This document shows, in pieces, positions 8,698 to 18,176 of a stretch of DNA of 27,515 bases. The stretch comes from an uncultured Collinsella sp. GTDB lineage: Bacteria; Actinomycetota; Coriobacteriia; Coriobacteriales; Coriobacteriaceae. The stretch's first letter is position 1; each line of letters starts with the position of its first letter. Below the pieces are notes generated by a model that did not search any database, had not been told where the DNA came from, and saw only the letters and a program-made list of their open reading frames with translations. The stretch covers positions 1 to 27,515 of the forward strand of contig CAAEEB010000083.1 of NCBI GenBank assembly GCA_900754745.1, read 5' to 3'. Made by a program: the position numbers and the translations under genes.

Positions 8698-9978
8698 TTA
8701 CTGCTTTGCGGCACGATCCAAATGCCGGCGTCCAAACAGCAGCAGCGCCGCGGGAACCGCCGTCACGACCATGCCCGCACCAACGAGCGTCTGCTGCACG
8801 CCAAACGTCGCCAACAGCCACGGGGCAATCGCCAACGGCGCCACGCCGGCGAACATGTTGCCAAAGCCCATGACCGAGTTCACGCGACCGAGCTGCTCGA
8901 GCGGGGCCGTCGTTTGCACGATGGTGTTGTGGAGCGGGTTGACGACGCCCCAGGCCACGCCGAGGGCAATCTGGCCGACAAGGGCTACGCCCACGTACGG
9001 CGTTCCCACATAAATCAGACTTCCTACGCCCACGGACATGAGTGCCACGAGCAGCGTTTTGAGGCTGACGAAGAGCGGCGGCAAGTGGAGCGCGACCACG
9101 GCGCCAAGCACCGCGCCCAGACCGCTGGCCGACGAGAGCCAGCCCATCCATTCGACACCGACGTGCAGGACATCGCGGTAGAAGAACGACTCCAGCGGAT
9201 CGAAGGCACCGTAGCCAAAGTTCGAAAGGAAAATAATGCAGAACAGCAGGGCGAGGACGCTGTTGGTAAAGACCGTCTTGATGCTGGTCGCGAAGGTGAC
9301 GCGGGCGGACGTGCTAGGGTTGGAGCTTTGTCCCGCACGCTCCCCTTCCTCTGCCGAATCGGCATCCGCATACCCGGCGACATGGCTGGTCTGCGGCCTA
9401 AAGCCCCAACCGGCGACGAGCGCCAGTACGGTAAAGATCATCATGAGCACGAACACCGCGCGCGACGACGCAGCTGCCGCGACAAAGCCGCCCAGCGTGG
9501 GGCCAACGATGATACTCACGTTTGAGAGCATGGCGATGGCGGAGTTGATGTCTTTGAGCTCGACAGGATCGTCAGTGAGGTAAGCCGGATAGGATGTGGC
9601 GATGGGCTGGGCGAACCCCATCACAAAGCCCAGGAGCACCGCGCCGAGCAGGACGATGCCGGTCGCGCCGCCAAAGGCAATAATCGCCACGCCGGTTGTC
9701 AGCGCGCCCACGATGCTCAGCAAGAAATGGTGGCGCGGGCCCCAGGCGTCGAGCGCCGCGCCACCCGCAAAGGATCCCAGGATTACAAAAACATTCATAA
9801 ACAGGACGGCCAACGATGTCGCAACGACGGAGGCACCGTCCGCATAGGTGAGCGTTCCGATGACGCCGATAAAGTAGCTGGTCTGAAAACCGGTGTAGAT
9901 GAGAAAGCGCATCGCCACCAGGCGCTTGGCCTGCACGGACAGCGATGGTTGAGGCTTTGAGAAAAGAGAGGCGAGCAT
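8698..9978 (-). CDS. MFS transporter, efflux-like
   Basis: A 426-aa integral membrane protein with about 12 hydrophobic segments, the first after a short cytoplasmic tail (MLASLFSKPQ). A-type motif remnants such as GSFAGGAALDAWGPR (between helices 2 and 3) place it in the major facilitator superfamily, nearest in style to the MFS_3/EntS-like and macrolide-efflux-like group. A charged central loop at about 205-235 separates the halves. The ATG at 9978 was chosen because AAGGAG lies 5 nt upstream; an upstream in-frame ATG adds 13 residues without such a site. No neighbouring gene hints at a substrate; direction of transport is a guess from family resemblance. Confidence 0.85.
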   Translation of the reverse strand: MLASLFSKPQPSLSVQAKRLVAMRFLIYTGFQTSYFIGVIGTLTYADGASVVATSLAVLFMNVFVILGSFAGGAALDAWGPRHHFLLSIVGALTTGVAIIAFGGATGIVLLGAVLLGFVMGFAQPIATSYPAYLTDDPVELKDINSAIAMLSNVSIIVGPTLGGFVAAAASSRAVFVLMMIFTVLALVAGWGFRPQTSHVAGYADADSAEEGERAGQSSNPSTSARVTFATSIKTVFTNSVLALLFCIIFLSNFGYGAFDPLESFFYRDVLHVGVEWMGWLSSASGLGAVLGAVVALHLPPLFVSLKTLLVALMSVGVGSLIYVGTPYVGVALVGQIALGVAWGVVNPLHNTIVQTTAPLEQLGRVNSVMGFGNMFAGVAPLAIAPWLLATFGVQQTLVGAGMVVTAVPAALLLFGRRHLDRAAKQ

Positions 9979-10152
9979 GGAGACTCCTTGTTTCATACGA
10001 ATACGGGCGGCGGGCATTCGCCACCGTCTGTCAAATCAATCTATCCGCATGAAGTATTAAGGACGCATCAAGCCCCTTCTCTCCGTTTTTCGCCCGTCAT
10101 GAACTACTTGGTAGATTGTAAGGCATGTCCCACACATCTACTAAAGCAAAAA

Positions 10153-10185
10153 CCACCACAAAGGTGTCTGTACCCTTTGTGGTGG
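10153..10185. repeat. Palindrome family A, copy 3
   Basis: CCACCACAAAGG-N9-CCTTTGTGGTGG with perfect 12-bp arms, loop TGTCTGTAC. It lies between the MoaC-MobB gene and the MFS gene. Confidence 0.9.
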
Positions 10186-10204
10186 AAATGACGTTTGCCC
10201 AGAT

Positions 10205-10245
10205 AAAACCTGCCAAAATAAACCTGTCCCTTTTTGGCAGGTTTT
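10205..10245 (-). terminator. Terminator of the moaA/moaC-mobB operon
   Basis: A 14-bp perfect stem (AAAACCTGCCAAAA and complement) with a 13-nt loop overlaps the last stop codon (10244-10246) and is followed on the minus strand by TTTTATCT. Its loop contains AGGGACAGG, the same core as the family A loops, so it may be a family relative that serves as a terminator. Confidence 0.75.
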
Positions 10246-11548
10246 AGGCGAGATGGTCTTGAATAAGATCGCAGATGGCTCGGGCATCGTTGATGTTGAT
10301 GGCTCGGGTCGCGAAGCCCGCATCGAAGGCCTGGCGCGCCAGGGCCTCGTTGCAGGCGAGGGCCAGCGTGCGGCCGTCGACCAGGTCGAGCGAACTCTTG
10401 CCGCGCAGGCGATCGACACCGGAGCGCGCAACCACGATATTGTCGAAGCCCTCGGTCTTGTAGCCCTCGATGATCACCACGTCGACGTCGTTGTAGCGTG
10501 ACAGCAGCTCGCGCGCCGGCATCTCGTCCTCCTCGCGTGTGTCGGCGTACTCCGCCCAGCGCGTGGCGCAAATGAGACCCACGTGCTTGGATCCCGCCTG
10601 GTGATGGCGCCAGGTATCCTTGGCGGGCACGTCGATATCAAAGCCGTGATGTCCATGATGCTTGAGCGAGCCCACGCGCAGGCCACGGCGGGTAAGCTCA
10701 GCAATGACCTTCTCGACAAGTGTGGTCTTGCCCGAGTTCTGGTAACCGATAAACGCGATTGCTGGGGCGGCCGGGGTGGGAGCTGCGGGCACGGCCGGGG
10801 CGGATGCGCTCGCGGGCGCGGCGCCGTCGGCAGCGGTTGCCTCGGCAGCGGCAGCTTGACGCTCCGCACGGTCCCACACGCCTGAGCGGCCACCTTCCTT
10901 GTGCAGCAGACGCACGTCGACGATCTCCATGCCGCGGTCGACTGCCTTGCACATGTCGTAGATGGTCAAGCACGCGGCACTCGCACCGGTCAGCGCTTCC
11001 ATCTCAATGCCGGTCTTGCCCGTCACGCCAGCCGTGACCAGCACATGAAAACCGACCTGTCCGTCGGGACGTGCCGGTGCCCAGCCCTCGGGTGTCTCGT
11101 CGGTCGGCGTTCCCGCCGAAGCGATGGGTTCGATATCGCACTTGCTCTTGGTAATGAGCAGCGGATGGCACATGGGGATGATGTCGCTCGTGCGCTTGAT
11201 GGCCATGATGCCCGCGATGCGCGCGCAGGCAAGCACGTCGCCCTTTTTGGCGCGGTCCTGCAGCACCATGGCTTGCGTCTCGGGATGCATGAGGATGGTG
11301 CCCTCGGCGATGGCAATGCGATGGGTCTCGGCCTTGTCGGATACGTCGACCATGCGCACCTCGCCCTTGGCGTCCACGTGCGTCAGCTCGTCGCGACGCG
11401 CATCGCGGGCGGGGTCGGCAGCGTTGTCGCTCGCGGACGGCTGCACGGCCGCGGACGCGGCGTCTTTGTTGGCAGACGTGGCTTTGTGGGCAGACATCGC
11501 GGCCCTGCGAGCGGCCTTGGTGGCATCGGCGTACCTGCTCTTGGCCAT
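10244..11548 (-). CDS. moaC-mobB: MoaC-MobB fusion, molybdenum cofactor synthesis
   Basis: A 434-aa cytoplasmic protein joining two enzymes of the pathway. Residues about 50-228 are MoaC, which converts the cyclic GTP intermediate made by MoaA into cyclic pyranopterin monophosphate: MCHPL at 126-130, KTGIEMEAL at 178-186 and YDMCKAVD near 197 are the family signatures. An Ala/Pro linker (about 231-262) leads to MobB (about 263-434), a GTP-binding partner in guanine dinucleotide attachment, with P-loop GYQNSGKTT at 268-276. The N-terminal 48 residues are Ala-rich with no clear fold. The ATG at 11548 has GGAGG 8 nt upstream inside the end of moaA, 4 nt away, so the genes form one unit. Both halves look intact. 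Confidence 0.92.
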   Translation of the reverse strand: MAKSRYADATKAARRAAMSAHKATSANKDAASAAVQPSASDNAADPARDARRDELTHVDAKGEVRMVDVSDKAETHRIAIAEGTILMHPETQAMVLQDRAKKGDVLACARIAGIMAIKRTSDIIPMCHPLLITKSKCDIEPIASAGTPTDETPEGWAPARPDGQVGFHVLVTAGVTGKTGIEMEALTGASAACLTIYDMCKAVDRGMEIVDVRLLHKEGGRSGVWDRAERQAAAAEATAADGAAPASASAPAVPAAPTPAAPAIAFIGYQNSGKTTLVEKVIAELTRRGLRVGSLKHHGHHGFDIDVPAKDTWRHHQAGSKHVGLICATRWAEYADTREEDEMPARELLSRYNDVDVVIIEGYKTEGFDNIVVARSGVDRLRGKSSLDLVDGRTLALACNEALARQAFDAGFATRAININDARAICDLIQDHLA

Positions 11549-11552
11549 ATGA

Positions 11553-12608
11553 TCATCCTCCGATTTGGGACATAAATCGTTGCGTGCCCTCAATTATCGC
11601 GTGTTCCTGCGGTTTGTGGGCCACGGCATCGCGCCAAATCGAAAGTACCTGCATATCATCACCACGGCGTAGCGCCTCGCGCACCGAATACTCGGCATCG
11701 CTGAACAGGCAGGGGCGCACGCTACCGTCCGCCGTCAGGCGCAGACGATTGCAGCTCGCGCAAAAATGGTTGGACATAGCGCTAATGAAGCCAACCGTGC
11801 CCGCCGCGCCCGGAAAGCGCCAGTAGCGTGCGGGACCGGCACCGGCAGGAGCATCGTTGATGTCGAGCGGCTCAAGCTCGCCCAGGCCCACCGCAGCGGC
11901 GCCGGCATTGATGCGTGCCCGCAGCTCGTCGCTCGGTACGGTATCGCTCGCGTCCCATAGCTCGGGATTGAGCGTGGGCGCATGAGGATCCACGGCGCAA
12001 TGCGAGCTCGTGTGCTCATCGCCGATGGGCATGTATTCGATAAAGCGCAGGTGAATGGGGCGGTCGACCGTGAGCCGCGCGAGGGCCGCCACATCCTGGT
12101 TGAGCCGGCGGACCACTACACAGTTAACCTTAACCGGCTCGAACCCCCAAGCAAGCGCCGCGTCGATGCCGGCCATGGTTTGCTCGAGCCGACCCAGGCG
12201 CGTGATCTTTCCAAAGAGTGTAGGGTCGAGCGTATCGAGCGAAATGTTGACACGGTCGAGCCCGGCATCTTTGAGCTGCGGTGCCAGCCTGGGCAGCAGA
12301 GCGCCGTTGGTGGTGAGCGAGATGTCCTCGATCTGCGAAATCGCGCGGATGTCACGAATGAGCGGGATAATGCGGCGGCTGACCAGCGGCTCGCCACCCG
12401 TCAGGCGTACGCGGCGAATGCCCTCCCCCGCCACCAGACGCACAAAGCGGGCGATTTCCTCGGCGCTGAGTAGTTCGTCATGCGCGCGCGGTGCTACACC
12501 GTCGGCAGGCATGCAGTAGATGCAGCGGAAATTACACTTGTCAGTAACGGCAATGCGCAGGTAGTTGATATCGCGGCCAAAGCCGTCATGTTGCACGTGC
12601 CCGTCCAC
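11553..12608 (-). CDS. moaA: GTP 3',8-cyclase MoaA
   Basis: A 351-aa radical SAM enzyme that begins molybdenum cofactor synthesis by rearranging GTP. The N-terminal cluster motif is CNFRCIYC (C25, C29, C32), followed by TGGEPL for SAM binding. The second iron-sulfur cluster uses C283, C286 and C300 (CASC ... RPCLF), and the protein ends in the functional Gly-Gly tail, so it should be active. The start codon is GTG at 12608, supported by GGGGAGGG 5 nt upstream; a later ATG would trim only 5-6 residues. It leads the operon with moaC-mobB. Other Moco genes are not in the window, nor is any molybdoenzyme. Confidence 0.95.
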   Translation of the reverse strand: MDGHVQHDGFGRDINYLRIAVTDKCNFRCIYCMPADGVAPRAHDELLSAEEIARFVRLVAGEGIRRVRLTGGEPLVSRRIIPLIRDIRAISQIEDISLTTNGALLPRLAPQLKDAGLDRVNISLDTLDPTLFGKITRLGRLEQTMAGIDAALAWGFEPVKVNCVVVRRLNQDVAALARLTVDRPIHLRFIEYMPIGDEHTSSHCAVDPHAPTLNPELWDASDTVPSDELRARINAGAAAVGLGELEPLDINDAPAGAGPARYWRFPGAAGTVGFISAMSNHFCASCNRLRLTADGSVRPCLFSDAEYSVREALRRGDDMQVLSIWRDAVAHKPQEHAIIEGTQRFMSQIGG

Positions 12609-12648
12609 GCAGCCCTCCCCTCACGCGGCGTTTTATTCTTCGGAAAAC

Positions 12649-12654
12649 ATAATA
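12649..12654 (-). promoter_or_regulatory. Candidate -10 box for moaA
   Basis: TATTAT on the minus strand, giving a leader of only about 35 nt. The -35 is weak. The leader is too short for a Moco riboswitch. Confidence 0.3.
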
Positions 12655-12741
12655 CCCCACGAGAGAATCATGCCGACACCCGTACGACAGGACAGGTCGC
12701 TTCGAGCAAAACGGACTTCCCAAGCCCATCCTCAACACAGA

Positions 12742-12800
12742 CCATCACAACATTCGATGCTTTTCCCGTTTTTGACGAAAAACGTCGAATGTTGTGATGG
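12742..12800. repeat. Palindrome family B, copy 2
   Basis: Arms of 16 bp (12742-12757 and 12785-12800) around a 27-nt loop with an inner CGTTTTT/AAAAACG stem. It lies between the DUF559-like gene's stop and moaA's promoter. Confidence 0.9.
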
Positions 12801-12841
12801 CTTGCCTGCCCACGGCACCCCGTAGAAAGGCCAGAACGCCC

Positions 12842-13879
12842 CTAAAGGCCGCCGTCCCAGTGCCGAATCACGAATTCTCGCAGGTCGTTTTGACGTTTCT
12901 GGAACGCTTCGCTTCGGTCGCACTTGAGACCCATAGCGAGTGCGATGGCGTTCATCGCCCGGTGCAATTGCAGCTGATGGGCAAACTGGGTCCCGGTGAG
13001 GACGATCGTCCTAAAGCCCAGCGCGCTCAGCACGGTCATACGCTCCGCATCCGACGCGCTGCGCTGTTTATCAAGATGGTCCGAGCCGTTGTACTCAATC
13101 CCCGTACCGCTCGCAGGCGCATATACGTCGATCTCGAAATACCCGGCCTTTGCGAGATACTTGAACTCGTTGGGAACATCGACCCGATGGTTGAGCTCGA
13201 TCTTGGCGTATCCCAGCCCTCCCTGGGAACGTTTTGCTACGACCATGATTGCGGTGGCCGTCTCCATGGGCGACCGCGCGCCATCGTGCACGCGCTTGAG
13301 CACGGCGGCTGCGCGTATGGCCCCCTGACGAGATCGGTTCTCATTGCAATAAGCAATCAAATCGGCGACGGTATACCTCTGCCCCATCTCGATATAATCG
13401 CCTGTCGACAGATGATTCAAATGGTATCGGGCGCAGATTTCGTAGCCATATTCCAACTGCTCGGGCTCGCTCATCCACGAACCCGCTTGGACAAAGCACA
13501 TGGCCTCATCAACCACTAGAAGGCCCTCTGCCACCTCGATAAGATGGCCTGGAGGTACCGGCGCCCCAAACACGTGACACCTAAATCCAGCCGGCGTCGA
13601 GCGCTCAAAATCGAAGTTGACGAGTGCATCGATATGATCGAGCTCTTCTCGTGGAATACCAAGCGAAACCAGATAGTCGGCAACGATCCCAACTGCCGTT
13701 GAAGCCCTCAGCCCCTTGGCATCGAGCCCCAATTTGGGCAGGCCCGCGGTCGGCTCCGCCTCGTTAGCAAGCGAGTCCTCATCGTATAGGCTGCTTGCTC
13801 GCGAGAGCGGCTCGGACGGGCGCGCCACGTTATGGTACAGCCAGGCAGTCTTATGGGACAGGACGATCGGCAGGTCCAT
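12842..13879 (-). CDS. DUF559-like endonuclease-fold protein, function unknown
   Basis: A 345-aa protein. The N-terminus (IVLSHKTAWLYHNV) resembles the 'sheSAl' opening of AbiEi-like/actinobacterial proteins that carry a Vsr/DUF559-type C-terminal domain. Near 235-300 it has YFEIDVYA then GIEYNGSDH and DAERMTVLSALGFRTIVLTG, matching the EIDxxx...EYDGxxH...R..L...G layout of that fold, with Asn in place of the usual Asp in EYDG. No signal peptide or membrane segment. GGAGGG lies 4 nt before the ATG at 13879. It stands alone, with family B palindromes on both sides. It could be a nuclease, a toxin-antitoxin-type regulator or inactive; I cannot choose. No partner gene is adjacent. Confidence 0.6.
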   Translation of the reverse strand: MDLPIVLSHKTAWLYHNVARPSEPLSRASSLYDEDSLANEAEPTAGLPKLGLDAKGLRASTAVGIVADYLVSLGIPREELDHIDALVNFDFERSTPAGFRCHVFGAPVPPGHLIEVAEGLLVVDEAMCFVQAGSWMSEPEQLEYGYEICARYHLNHLSTGDYIEMGQRYTVADLIAYCNENRSRQGAIRAAAVLKRVHDGARSPMETATAIMVVAKRSQGGLGYAKIELNHRVDVPNEFKYLAKAGYFEIDVYAPASGTGIEYNGSDHLDKQRSASDAERMTVLSALGFRTIVLTGTQFAHQLQLHRAMNAIALAMGLKCDRSEAFQKRQNDLREFVIRHWDGGL

Positions 13880-13980
13880 GAGCCCTCCAATGGAGTCGGA
13901 TAACCAACCTTATTCCCCTGCCCACGGGTCCGCACACCTTCGTGCGCAAGAAAGCGATTCCACCCGGTCGAGCGGCAGAA

Positions 13981-14045
13981 AAACCATCACAACATTCGAT
14001 GCTTTTCCCGTTTTTGGCAAAAAACGTCGAATGTTGTGATGGTTT
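13981..14045. repeat. Palindrome family B, copy 3
   Basis: Perfect 19-bp arms at 13981-13999 and 14027-14045 with a 27-nt loop nearly identical to copy 2, including the inner CGTTTTT stem. It lies between two divergent genes, so a pure terminator role is unlikely. Confidence 0.92.
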
Positions 14046-14124
14046 GAGGCGAGGTGAGGGGCGCAGAGGGCCAAAGGATCGTGCTTGGAGCGTGACTATT
14101 TTCGCCCCACTGTCAACACAAACC

Positions 14125-14160
14125 TTGACTCTACAATCGTTATAGGGTTTTCACTACACT
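14125..14160 (+). promoter_or_regulatory. Candidate promoter of the MATE gene, MerR-operator-like
   Basis: TTGACT (14125-14130) is followed by an imperfect dyad ACTCTACAATCGTTATAGGGT (14128-14148, CTAnAA/TTnTAG half-sites). With TTCACT at 14150-14155 as -10 the spacer is 19 bp, the overlong spacing typical of MerR-family activated promoters; TACACT at 14155-14160 is an alternative. No merR gene is in the window. Confidence 0.4.
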
Positions 14161-14195
14161 GGTACGTAAACAAACCCAGCCAGAAAGCCCCGCCC

Positions 14196-15542
14196 ATGGA
14201 ACACGACCTCACACGCGGCAATGTCCTTAAGACCATCGCGGTCTTTGCCCTGCCCTATATGCTCTCGTACTTTTTGCAGATGCTCTACGGCATGGCCGAC
14301 CTGTACATGATGGGACAGTTTAGCGGCGCCGCCGGCATCACCGCCGTGGGCAATGGCGCACAGACGCTCTACATCATTACCGTGACGCTCGTGGGCCTGG
14401 CCATGGGAACGACGGTCATCGTCGGCCACGCCGTGGGCTCGCGTCGCTTCGATCGCGCCGAGACCGCCATCGGCAACACCATTACGCTGTTTATGGGCGT
14501 CTCGGTGGTACTGGCCGTCATCTTGTTTGCACTATGCCCGCAGGTTGTGGCGCTCATTGGCACGCCGCCCGAGGCGGTCGAAGGCACCGCCGCCTACCTG
14601 CGTATCTGCTTTGTCGGCATTCCGTTTATCGCCGCATACAACATTCTTTCAGCCATCTTTCGCGGCCTGGGCGATTCGCGCTCGCCCATGTACGTGATTG
14701 GCGTGGCGTGCATCATCAACATCGCGCTCGATTTTCTGTTTATCGGGCATATGGGGCTCGGCCCCGTGGGTGCGGCGCTCGGCACGGTAACCGCCCAGAC
14801 GGCAAGCGTTGCCCTCGCGCTTGTGTGGCTTAAGAGCCACCGCACGAACATCCACGTTAAGCGTAGCGACCTGCGCCCCCAGCCCGAGGTGCTCGGCAGC
14901 ATCCTTAAGATCGGCGTGCCCGTGGCCGTGCAGGACGGCTGCATTCAGGTGGCGTTTATGTTCATCACCGTCATCGCCAACCACCGAGGGCTCGTCGACG
15001 CCGCCGCCGTGGGCCTGGTCGAAAAGATGATCAGCTTTTTGTTCATTGTGCCGAGTTCCATGGGTGCCACCGTCAGCGCGCTCACAGCGCAAAACGCCGG
15101 CGCGGGCAAGGGCGATCGTGCACGTCAGGTGCTCAAGGACGCTATGACGATCTCGGTGGTGTACGGCTGCCTGATCACGGTGCTGATGTGGCTGGTGGCG
15201 CCGGCGTTTATTGGCTTTTTTGCCAAGGACCCCGCGGTGGTCGCGGCCGGTACCGGCTATATGCACAGTTATATTTTTGATGCAATCTTTGCCGGCATCC
15301 ACATTTGCTTTAGCGGCTTTTTCGCTGCGTATGGCAAGAGCTACATCGGCTTTGCGCACAACGTGCTGGCCGTGGCGCTCATTCGCGTGCCCGGCGCCTG
15401 GCTGCTGTCGAACGCCTATTCCGATACGTTGTTTCCCATGGGTATCGCCTCGCCGTGCGGATCGATTTTGTCGGCAGTCATTTGCGTGATGGCATTCACC
15501 GTACTCAACCGCTGCGGAGCTTTTGACAAGCTGATGGCGTAG
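14196..15542 (+). CDS. MATE family multidrug/sodium antiporter
   Basis: A 448-aa membrane protein with about 12 hydrophobic helices in two related halves, of the MATE (NorM/DinF/MepA) family, which exports cationic drugs or metabolites in exchange for Na+ or H+. It opens with the typical MEHDLTRGNVLKTIAVFALP, where a short tail precedes helix 1, and keeps MLYGMADLYMMGQF and AVGNG, the family's conserved helix 1-2 region; ALTAQNAGAGKGDRA is the counterpart loop in the second half. The ATG at 14196 fits family length; its ribosome site (AGAAAG) is weak. Upstream in-frame codons overlap the promoter. Substrate unknown; the MerR-like promoter suggests drug- or stress-induced expression. Confidence 0.9.
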   Translation: MEHDLTRGNVLKTIAVFALPYMLSYFLQMLYGMADLYMMGQFSGAAGITAVGNGAQTLYIITVTLVGLAMGTTVIVGHAVGSRRFDRAETAIGNTITLFMGVSVVLAVILFALCPQVVALIGTPPEAVEGTAAYLRICFVGIPFIAAYNILSAIFRGLGDSRSPMYVIGVACIINIALDFLFIGHMGLGPVGAALGTVTAQTASVALALVWLKSHRTNIHVKRSDLRPQPEVLGSILKIGVPVAVQDGCIQVAFMFITVIANHRGLVDAAAVGLVEKMISFLFIVPSSMGATVSALTAQNAGAGKGDRARQVLKDAMTISVVYGCLITVLMWLVAPAFIGFFAKDPAVVAAGTGYMHSYIFDAIFAGIHICFSGFFAAYGKSYIGFAHNVLAVALIRVPGAWLLSNAYSDTLFPMGIASPCGSILSAVICVMAFTVLNRCGAFDKLMA

Positions 15543-15638
15543 CGGGGCAACGCAAAATCGCCCTCATCGACGACATCATCAGCGACGACTCCACAACCTA
15601 CGTGACACAGATCACGGCGCCGATTGCCCCAGCAAAGT

Positions 15639-15678
15639 AAGAACCACCCGGAAGGCATCGGGCTTCCGGGCGGTTCTT
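15639..15678. terminator. Bidirectional terminator between the MATE gene and ligA
   Basis: A 16-bp stem (15639-15654 and 15663-15678, AAGAACCACCCGGAAG) with one A-C mismatch on plus that becomes a G-U pair on minus, and an 8-nt loop. It is placed between convergent genes; the U-tails are short (CTTCAATTT on plus). Confidence 0.65.
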
Positions 15679-15697
15679 CAATTTGACTATTGATGCA

Positions 15698-17959
<2,262 letters not shown>

Positions 17960-18104
17960 CTAGGGTACCATCGGTCACGATGGGGCCGAATAACCCTTTC
18001 GAACCGCACCGAATCGGCAGCCGACGGACCGGGGTGGATCGCGCGATCAAACCATGCCCCTGTCAGTTCCAAATGATCCGTTTTCCTCCGTCCCCAACGG
18101 ACCG

Positions 18105-18147
18105 ATAAGAAAAGCGGGGGGCCGTCTCGCGTTGGCGGGACGGCCCC
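18105..18147 (-). terminator. Terminator of the HtrA-type protease gene
   Basis: GGGGCCGTC and its complement pair, with an inner 3-bp extension, and the minus strand continues CGCTTTTCTT. It is 30 nt beyond the protease stop. Confidence 0.8.
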
Positions 18148-18176
18148 TCTGGCATCGGTATGTGCGATACGGCTCG

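Larger units (their letters stand above)
13880..14195. other. Divergent intergenic region, 316 bp
   Basis: Separates the DUF559-like gene (minus) from the MATE gene (plus). It contains family B copy 3 (13981-14045) and the MATE promoter (14125-14160). Nothing else recognisable. Confidence 0.7.

Noticed and set aside
12609..12741. Possible molybdenum cofactor riboswitch ahead of moaA
   Set aside because: The likely -10 leaves only about 35 nt of leader and no stable multi-stem structure is visible.
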